This document shows, piece by piece, positions 58,478 to 64,000 of a stretch of 64,000 nucleotides of DNA. Origin of the DNA: Halalkaliarchaeum sp. AArc-CO (GTDB taxonomy: Archaea > Halobacteriota > Halobacteria > Halobacteriales > Haloferacaceae); NCBI RefSeq assembly GCF_024972735.1, contig NZ_CP087723.1:2728001-2792000 (forward strand), in the 5' to 3' direction. Numbering within the stretch: the first letter of the stretch is position 1; every line of letters begins with the position of its first letter. The notes under the pieces were generated by a model. That model ran no database searches. It was not told the origin of the DNA and saw only the letters and a program-made list of their open reading frames with translations. The position numbers and the translations under genes are program-made.

Positions 58478-59614
58478 ATGGCGAGGGTGGCGGTCGTCCA
58501 CAACACGCTGGATTTCCGGGGCGGCGCCGACGTCGTCGCGCTGTCGGTCTGTGACGCGCTCGACGCCGGCCACCGGGGGAGCCACGACGTCGATCTGTTC
58601 ACAATCGCGGAAACCGACCCCGACGAACTGGCGCCGCGGTTCGGACTCGACGTCGACGTTCCGGTCTGTGAGCCCCCCATGGCCGATCGGATCGCCCGGA
58701 CGCTGGGAACGCTCACTCCACAGATCGGTCCCCAGATGGCCGCCAGGAGCGCTCTCGTCTCGCGGTTCTTCCGACGTCACGCCGACGGCTACGACCTCGC
58801 GGTGAGCACCACCAACGAACTCTCGCTTCCGCTACCCTCCGTGCAGTACGTCCACTTCCCGCAGTTTTCCCTCGGCCGTCTCCCGGACCGGTTCGACGCC
58901 GACCCAGGTCGGTTCGACTGGCTGTGGGCCCGACTAAGTGCGCCGACGCCCGGGGAACTCCCCGATGACGCGACGTTCGTGGCCAACTCCGAGTGGACCG
59001 CAGACGCTGTCGAGGCGATCTACGGCCGGTCGGCCGCCGTCGTCTACCCGCCCGTCCGGCCGATCCCGGGGCCACGGCCCTGGGAGGAGCGGGAGCTCGG
59101 AGCGGTGGTCGTCGGACGGATCGCACCCGATCGACGGACGTTCGAGGCGATCGACGTCGTCGACCGCGTTCGCGACCGGGGTCACGACCTCCACCTCCAC
59201 GTGGTCGGCACCGCTCCGCGGGCGTACCGGCCGTACGTCGACCGGGTTCGTCGGGCGGCACGAGGACGGCCGTACGTCCACCTCGAGACGGACGTCCCGC
59301 GGGATCGGCTCGAGGCGCTGCTGCGGTCCCACCGATACGGGCTGAACGTCCGTCCGGACGAGTCGTTCGGAATCGGCGTCGCGGAGTTCCGCGCGGCGGG
59401 GATGATCGCGTTCGCCCCCGACGCCGGCGGGCAGCGGGAGGTGCTCGATGGCCGATCCGACAGGCTCTTCGAATCGCTCGAAGAGGCCGTCGATCTCCTC
59501 TCGGCGTCGATCGAATCGGGAGATCGTCCCGGGATGCCGACGGATCGATTCGGGCCCGACCGGTTCCGATCCGAGATCCGAACGCTCGTCGCGGACGCAC
59601 TGGCTGAACTGTGA
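58478..59614 (+). CDS. Group 1 glycosyltransferase
   Basis: The 378-residue GT-B protein starts MARVAVVHNTLDFRGGADVV, with QYVHFPQFSLGRLPDRFDAD and FVANSEWTADAVEAIYGRSA in the first domain, and VVVGRIAPDRRTFEAIDVVD then RYGLNVRPDESFGIGVAEFR (nucleotide-binding Glu region) and AFAPDAGGQREVLDGR in the second. It transfers a sugar from a nucleotide donor, probably to a lipid or surface glycan. No other glycan gene adjoins it; downstream are a membrane protein and a ParB-like protein on the same strand. Confidence 0.87.
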   Translation: MARVAVVHNTLDFRGGADVVALSVCDALDAGHRGSHDVDLFTIAETDPDELAPRFGLDVDVPVCEPPMADRIARTLGTLTPQIGPQMAARSALVSRFFRRHADGYDLAVSTTNELSLPLPSVQYVHFPQFSLGRLPDRFDADPGRFDWLWARLSAPTPGELPDDATFVANSEWTADAVEAIYGRSAAVVYPPVRPIPGPRPWEERELGAVVVGRIAPDRRTFEAIDVVDRVRDRGHDLHLHVVGTAPRAYRPYVDRVRRAARGRPYVHLETDVPRDRLEALLRSHRYGLNVRPDESFGIGVAEFRAAGMIAFAPDAGGQREVLDGRSDRLFESLEEAVDLLSASIESGDRPGMPTDRFGPDRFRSEIRTLVADALAEL

Positions 59615-59676
59615 GGTTCCGTCAGTCCTGTCGTTTCGACGGTCGCGTTTATGATCCCGGGATGCTATCATGGACC

Positions 59677-60057
59677 ATGGTCCAGTTCGAGCTCGATTTC
59701 GATTCGCTGACCGGCCTTCACTGGTTCGGCGTCGGTTGCGCGGCGGTGACGGGCGTCATTCACCTCTGGTTGGGCGTCGAGTTCATCGACAGCCCGATGG
59801 GGTGGAGCTTCCTGGCGGCCGGCCTGGGGTTTTTCGGCGCCATCGGTCTGCTGCTCGTTGGCGTCCGTCGGCGCCTGCTGTATCTGGTCGGCATCCCGTA
59901 CACCGGAATCCAGATCCCGCTGTGGTGGATCGCCAACGACATCGTGGTTGCTGACCTGTTCGAACCCGGGATCGGCGTGTTCGACAAGCTGGTGCAGTTG
60001 CTGTTGATCGGTACGCTGGTCATCCTCTACCGTCGCGAGCGGGACGTCCCACAGTGA
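59677..60057 (+). CDS. Four-helix membrane protein (DUF7475-like)
   Basis: The 126-residue protein has four hydrophobic segments (LHWFGVGCAAVTGVIHLWLG; WSFLAAGLGFFGAIGLLLVG; LLYLVGIPYTGIQIPLWWIA; LVQLLLIGTLVILYRRE). Its stop overlaps the GTG of the ParB-like gene, so they are one unit. I recall a haloarchaeal family of this shape (DUF7475); the function is unknown. ATG 59677 (MVQFELDFDSLTGLHWFG) was selected over the earlier in-frame starts. Confidence 0.68.
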   Translation: MVQFELDFDSLTGLHWFGVGCAAVTGVIHLWLGVEFIDSPMGWSFLAAGLGFFGAIGLLLVGVRRRLLYLVGIPYTGIQIPLWWIANDIVVADLFEPGIGVFDKLVQLLLIGTLVILYRRERDVPQ

Positions 60058-60872
60058 GCGATCGAACCGTGGCCGGAACCCACAGCTGGACCGCACGGCT
60101 CCGGGCCTCGTTCAAGCGGCGGATGGTGTGGCCCCTCGCGGGTCGTCTCGTCCGGACGCCCGCCTGGGACGCAGCGCTCGTGGGGTACGCCGCGGTCGCG
60201 TCCGCCGGGTTCCGTCCCGGCAGGCGGACCGACGCCGATCCGCTTGCACTGCGGTGGATCGATCCGGCCCGACCGCTGGCGGACGCACTGCCGCCGGCGC
60301 CGGAACGCCCACCGATCGGTCGCGTCGAGGGGGGCGACTGGGATCTGGTCGACGACCGGTTCGCCGATCGGCCGGTCCCGCGGGCGATCGAGTTGCGCTT
60401 CCGGGAGGGGAAGCCGTGGGAGGAAACGCCGCTTTCGGATCACGTTCGCGATCAGGTCGAGCGATTCGGCGACGCCTGGGGCCACGTCGAAGAGGCGTTC
60501 GAACGGCGGTCCAGGGAGATAGAAGCGCTGTACGAAGCAATGCGAGCCGACGGCTACCGCACCCAGGCCGAACTCACAGCCCGCGGCGATGGCGGCCCGG
60601 GACCGCCGCCGGTTCCGACGCTGGGGGAGATCACCGTCGACGTCGGCCGCGACGGGAGGCTCTGCTGGCGGCGCAACGGGCAACACCGGCTGGCGATCGC
60701 CCGGGTGCTCGGGATCGATCGGGTGCCGGTGCTCGTGGCCCGACGACACGAGGAATGGCAGGACGTGCGCGACCGGATCCGTGACGGCGGTGTCGGAGCC
60801 GTGGATCCGACTCTCGTCGGACACCCTGACCTCGCCGACCTGACCGGCTCGGCCGGGGTCGCTGGCCCGTGA
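60054..60872 (+). CDS. ParB-like fold protein of unknown function
   Basis: The 272-residue protein has a helical N-terminal part, and in the C-terminal half GEITVDVGRDGRLCWRRNGQ then HRLAIARVLGIDRVPVLVAR and RHEEWQDVRDRI, the ParB/sulfiredoxin-like nucleotide-binding pattern (GxHRxxxA). The GTG start overlaps the upstream stop. It may bind nucleotides or act as an ATP-dependent enzyme in surface or nucleic-acid processes; this is not resolved by sequence. Confidence 0.65.
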   Translation: MSDRTVAGTHSWTARLRASFKRRMVWPLAGRLVRTPAWDAALVGYAAVASAGFRPGRRTDADPLALRWIDPARPLADALPPAPERPPIGRVEGGDWDLVDDRFADRPVPRAIELRFREGKPWEETPLSDHVRDQVERFGDAWGHVEEAFERRSREIEALYEAMRADGYRTQAELTARGDGGPGPPPVPTLGEITVDVGRDGRLCWRRNGQHRLAIARVLGIDRVPVLVARRHEEWQDVRDRIRDGGVGAVDPTLVGHPDLADLTGSAGVAGP

Positions 60873-60900
60873 CTGTCGTCGAAACCCCCGACCTCGCCCG

Positions 60901-62052
60901 TCAGTCGCCGGTCGCCGCGCAGTTGTTCGGGCCGAGTTCCAGTTCGACCGTCCGCTGTTCGTCACCCGGTGGTTCCCGACTCGCGTTGACGTCGATGATC
61001 GTCTCGTAGTTCGGCGGCTTCTCGGGGACCGACTCGGTCACCCGGCTCACGAACGTTTCCCTGTCGACCGCCAGGAGGTCGACGCCGGTCCGGACCGCGC
61101 CGATCGTCGCCGCCACCGGCTCGCCGGGCGTCACCGCGGTCGTCCCGTCGGCGTCGATGGCGAAGTGACCCGGAAGCACCGTGATCGAATCCGGTTCTGC
61201 CAGGAGTGTCCAGTGGAGGGAATCGTACAGGAGCTTCGCCCCTTCGGCGGCGTCGCCCTCGCCGAACTGTAGTTCGGTCCGGCCAACCGAATCGACGAAG
61301 AGGGTATCGCCGGTCACTACGGCCTCGGCGTCGACGAGATAGCTCACGGCCTCGGAGGTGTGTCCCGGCGTCTGGATCGCCTTCACGGATACGTCACCGA
61401 CGCGCACGACCTCGTTGCGCTCCAGCGGTCGGTAGTCGACGGTGACGCCCCGGTCGCTGGCGTCGGCGCCGAGGTAGTACGTCGCGCCGACGTGATCGGC
61501 GAGTTCCCGTCCCCCGGAGAGGTGATCCGCGTGGACGTGGGTGTCGAGGACGGCCTCGATCGTGTACCCGCGATCGCTCGCGAGGGCGGCGAATTTCTCG
61601 ACGTGCCGCGTCGCGTCGACGACCGCGGCGACCTCGGCAGCCGGATCGGCGATCAGATAGCCCAGACAGCCTTTCGCCCGGCGCTGGAACTGGACGATCT
61701 CGACGTCGCCGTCGGTCGGCACGTCCACGACGTCGTACACCTCGCTCCATCCCTGCATCCCTCCCTCGACGACGGTCACCTCCCCGTAGCCGCTGTCCTC
61801 GAGTCGCTTTGCGATGTCGAACGACGATACGCCTTTCGCACAGATGGTGACGATCTCGTCGTCAGGCGAGAGTTCCGTCTGTGCCCGGAACTCCGCGGGG
61901 TCGAACTCGAAATCCGGCTTGTACGTGTACTGGATCGCGTCCCGGATGTGCCAGGCGTCGTAGCTGTCGTCCGGACGGGTGTCCAGCAGGGCAAACGACC
62001 GTCCCTCGTCGATCCAGTCCCGGAGACGCGCAGGTGTGATCGTTTCGACCAT
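60901..62052 (-). CDS. Rhodanese-MBL fusion, persulfide-dioxygenase-like
   Basis: The 383-residue protein has an N-terminal rhodanese domain (LLDTRPDDSYDAWHIRDAIQ; catalytic Cys in VTICAKGVSSFDIAKRL) followed by a metallo-beta-lactamase domain with DTHVHADHLSGGRELADHVG (HxHxDH), the conserved Gly-His in IQTPGHTSEAVSYLV and the metal-binding late HFAIDADG region. The layout suggests sulfur transfer coupled to sulfide or persulfide oxidation (ETHE1-like) or glyoxalase II-like activity. The rhodanese lies N-terminal, the reverse of the common bacterial arrangement. Confidence 0.83.
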   Translation of the reverse strand: MVETITPARLRDWIDEGRSFALLDTRPDDSYDAWHIRDAIQYTYKPDFEFDPAEFRAQTELSPDDEIVTICAKGVSSFDIAKRLEDSGYGEVTVVEGGMQGWSEVYDVVDVPTDGDVEIVQFQRRAKGCLGYLIADPAAEVAAVVDATRHVEKFAALASDRGYTIEAVLDTHVHADHLSGGRELADHVGATYYLGADASDRGVTVDYRPLERNEVVRVGDVSVKAIQTPGHTSEAVSYLVDAEAVVTGDTLFVDSVGRTELQFGEGDAAEGAKLLYDSLHWTLLAEPDSITVLPGHFAIDADGTTAVTPGEPVAATIGAVRTGVDLLAVDRETFVSRVTESVPEKPPNYETIIDVNASREPPGDEQRTVELELGPNNCAATGD

Positions 62053-62117
62053 GCAGATGGTACGGACTCACACTCCATATACTGTGGCAAGACCGAGATG
62101 CCCCTTGCTGTTTAGGT

Positions 62118-62286
62118 TCCCTCGACTATTCGTTCTCACTTCGTTCGAACAGAATAGTCCCACCAGGATATCGAACCGGAACCAGACGTGCTCGCTCACC
62201 CTCGTTCGCTGCGCGCGACTGGTAGGGCTCGAATCCCTCGACTATTCGTCCTCACTTCGTTCGAACAGAATAGTCCCACCAGGATT
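62118..62286. repeat. Direct repeats flanking a short insert next to tRNA-Gln
   Basis: 62118-62169 and 62235-62286 (52 bp each, 117 bp apart) match at all but one position (CGTTCTC versus CGTCCTC). The right copy covers the last 15 bases of tRNA-Gln plus its downstream flank; the left copy is a duplicated tRNA 3' end. Such duplications are typical attachment-site scars of tRNA-targeting integrases. Confidence 0.75.
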
Positions 62287-62344
62287 CGAACCTGGGTCGC
62301 GAGCCCCAGAAGCTCGCAGGATTGGCCACTACCCCATGGGACTG
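62272..62344 (-). tRNA. trnQ: tRNA-Gln, anticodon CUG
   Basis: The minus-strand cloverleaf is complete. The acceptor stem AGTCCCA pairs with TGGGACT, with discriminator A. The T-arm is CCAGG-TTCGAAT-CCTGG, and the anticodon arm is CGAGC-TTCTGGG-GCTCG with anticodon CTG, decoding CAG. It has 73 nt without an encoded CCA. No intron is evident. The 3' end is partly duplicated at 62155-62169. Confidence 0.93.
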
Positions 62345-62451
62345 CACTCGTCGGTTGGTCTCAGTTCCGTTTAGATGTTGCGATCCAGACCGACTGCCAC
62401 CCGGTGGGATGCAAAGGAAGCGGTAAGTGATCCGGGGATCTACGCCTCGCC

Positions 62452-64000
62452 ATGCGGGACCCGGTCGCGTGGTATCTGTCGATCTTTCGGAGACGCCGAC
62501 GGGCGATCGTCGTCGTGCTGTTGCTCGCGACCGTCGTCGTCGGCGCCGGTGCGGCCGGGCTCTCGGGCGATCTCGCGATCGTCGAGTTCGACGCCGACTC
62601 CGAGGCGGCCGCTGCCGACGAGTACGTCGACCGCCACTTCGTGACCGACAGCAGGACAGTCACGCTGGTGGTCCTTCACGGCGAGAACACGCTCACCCGG
62701 GAATCGCTGGCGGAGAGCCTCGAGTTCCAGCGGGCGGTCCGCGAGAACGACACCGTCGCCCCGACGCTCGTGAAGCGTCGACCAACCGTCGGGACTGGCT
62801 CGGCCTTCGTCGAGACGTATCTCCGGTCGCTCGGGGCGTTCGGAACGCTCACGATTGAGGACAAACAACGGACGTTCGCCACGTTCGACGAGGAGGAACT
62901 CACAACGGAGCTCCCGGCAGCGATCGAAAGCGACCGTCCGATCCTCGGACCGGGGACGACCGCGAGGACCCTGTTGCCGACCGACTATCGGACCGGTTCG
63001 ACCCAGGCGGACGCCCGTCTCGTGGTCGTCGTTCACGACGCCGACGTGGAGCCGGCGGCGCTTTTGGACGCCCAGCTGGCCATCGAGGACCTGGCCGACG
63101 ACCACCTGGCGTCCACGGACCAGTTCGTCTTCGGGCAGGCGCTCGTCGAACGGCGGGCCTCCGCCGCGACGGAAGCGGCGTTTTCGGTGCTGGGACCGCT
63201 GGCGCTGGTCGTCATCGTGGGGCTGTTGCTGGTGGCGTACCGGGATCCCGTCGACGTCGCGGTGACGCTGTTCGGGCTCGGCGTCGTGCTGGTCTGGACC
63301 GCCGGGTTCGTCGGCTGGACCGGGATCCAGCTCACCCAGCTGCTCGTTGCGGTGCCGTGGCTGCTCGTCGGCCTCGCCATCGACTACGGGTTGCACGTGG
63401 TGATGCGGTATCGGGAGACCCGGGAGGCGGGAACGGCGGACCCGGTGACGGCGATGACAGCCGGGCTGGCGGGCGTCCTGGTGGCGATCGGCGTGACGAC
63501 TCTCACGACCGCCGCCGGGTTCCTCTCGGGGGTGTTCGGCCCGTTCCCGGCAGTGAGAGAGTTCGGCGTCGTCGCCGCCTTCGGGATCGTCGCTGCGTTT
63601 CTCGTCTTCGGCGGGCTGGTGCCGGCGCTCAAACTCGAACTCGACGAATTGCTGGATCAGGACGACCGGACGCGCCCAGTGGGACGGCTCCCGGCCGTGG
63701 AACGCCTCCTTTCGGTCGGTGTCCTCGGAGCCAAACGCGCCCCGGTAGCGGTCGTGGCGGTTGCGCTGCTCGTGACGCTTGCGGGCGCCTACGGGGCTGC
63801 ACACGTCGACACGTCGGTCGACCGGACGGACTTTTACCCGGGCGACCCGCCCGACTGGGTCTCGCTGTTTCCGGGCGGTGGCGACGCGACCGACCGCGAG
63901 GGGCCCGGGAGCCTCCGCGAGCAGGCGGCGTTCCTCGACGAGCGGTTCGAAATCGCCGGCGGGGACCAGCGCGTGGAGATCCTGATACGCGGGGCGGTGA
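62452..64000 (+). CDS. RND/MMPL-family membrane transporter (partial, runs off the right edge)
   Basis: An open frame of at least 516 codons has no stop before the window ends. It begins MRDPVAWYLSIFRRRRRAIV, a basic stretch then a membrane helix, followed by a large extracytoplasmic domain (about 40-240) and helix bundles, including VLGPLALVVIVGLLLVAYRD, LVAVPWLLVGLAIDYGLHVV and TTAAGFLSGVFGPFPAVREF. The GLAIDYGLHVVMRYRETRE motif is the RND/SSD-type signature. A second extracytoplasmic domain begins near the edge. The family exports lipids or hydrophobic compounds, or acts as a protein-export-like subunit. Confidence 0.85.
   Translation, partial: MRDPVAWYLSIFRRRRRAIVVVLLLATVVVGAGAAGLSGDLAIVEFDADSEAAAADEYVDRHFVTDSRTVTLVVLHGENTLTRESLAESLEFQRAVRENDTVAPTLVKRRPTVGTGSAFVETYLRSLGAFGTLTIEDKQRTFATFDEEELTTELPAAIESDRPILGPGTTARTLLPTDYRTGSTQADARLVVVVHDADVEPAALLDAQLAIEDLADDHLASTDQFVFGQALVERRASAATEAAFSVLGPLALVVIVGLLLVAYRDPVDVAVTLFGLGVVLVWTAGFVGWTGIQLTQLLVAVPWLLVGLAIDYGLHVVMRYRETREAGTADPVTAMTAGLAGVLVAIGVTTLTTAAGFLSGVFGPFPAVREFGVVAAFGIVAAFLVFGGLVPALKLELDELLDQDDRTRPVGRLPAVERLLSVGVLGAKRAPVAVVAVALLVTLAGAYGAAHVDTSVDRTDFYPGDPPDWVSLFPGGGDATDREGPGSLREQAAFLDERFEIAGGDQRVEILIRGAV

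Noticed and set aside
62440-63804. 454-residue minus-strand frame opposite the RND transporter
   Set aside because: The + strand encodes a convincing membrane transporter running off the window; the minus-strand product is an Arg/His/Asp-rich shadow.

Overview
This is a chromosomal stretch of a haloarchaeon (class Halobacteria). The evidence is the high G+C content, very acidic Asp/Glu-rich proteins, frequent GTG starts with ATGA/GTGA gene overlaps, TATA-type promoters with short or absent leaders, and archaeal information-processing genes: TFB, Hel308, the KEOPS subunit Cgi121, the archaeosine enzyme RaSEA, UbaA and a family 4 uracil-DNA glycosylase. I cannot name the genus.

Layout. (1) 1-6.4 kb is accessory DNA: a toxin-antitoxin and Fic region in which several genes are broken (HepT cut to about 22 codons, a PIN toxin and a RelE toxin with internal deletions). 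It is interspersed with dispersed repeats: an 82-bp hairpin repeat in two arrays at 1.0 and 4.5 kb, an identical 141-bp repeat at 1.9 and 5.8 kb, a 75-bp double-hairpin element and an 82-bp near-palindrome. (2) 6.7-10.5 kb holds secreted proteins (Tat subtilisin-like protease, lipoprotein) and a cupin preceded by an 18-bp tandem repeat. (3) 10.7-15.8 kb is a cell-surface polysaccharide or glycan locus: initiating sugar-phosphate transferase, nucleotide-sugar dehydrogenase and two sugar epimerases/dehydratases. (4) 16-22 kb holds NmrA-like oxidoreductases divergent from a HxlR regulator, a DUF1508 protein, an isochorismatase-family hydrolase, an RHH/PIN toxin-antitoxin pair and an M29 aminopeptidase. 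(5) 22.3-26.6 kb is a TAXI-TRAP uptake operon (binding protein, DUF1850, fused permease). (6) 26.7-36.2 kb holds a radical SAM protein, OsmC, a VKOR-like membrane protein, a second copy of the 75-bp element, a class V aminotransferase, UspA, aldehyde ferredoxin oxidoreductase and RaSEA. (7) 36.3-40.0 kb is one 1237-residue protein that fuses a haloarchaeal FilR1-type regulator, a STAND-like P-loop ATPase and TPR repeats; I rate it the most unusual gene here. (8) 40-52.3 kb is mostly housekeeping: PurS/PurQ, creatininase family, SerA, UbaA, PheA, two Hsp20s, UDG, a methyltransferase and an F420-dependent reductase-like protein. (9) 52.4-64 kb holds Hel308-Cgi121, a kinase-like ATPase, a micro-ORF coupled to tfb, a methyltransferase, a glycosyltransferase, membrane and ParB-like proteins, a rhodanese-MBL protein, tRNA-Gln with a duplicated 3' end, and an RND/MMPL transporter running off the right edge.

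How the genes work together. The surface-glycan genes form one pathway set around a shared divergent promoter. The TRAP genes form one transport operon. The purS-purQ and hel308-cgi121 pairs are standard archaeal neighbours. The left accessory block looks like a site of repeated integration and decay of defence/TA modules. All function calls rest on reading translated sequence and recalled family motifs; no database search was possible.
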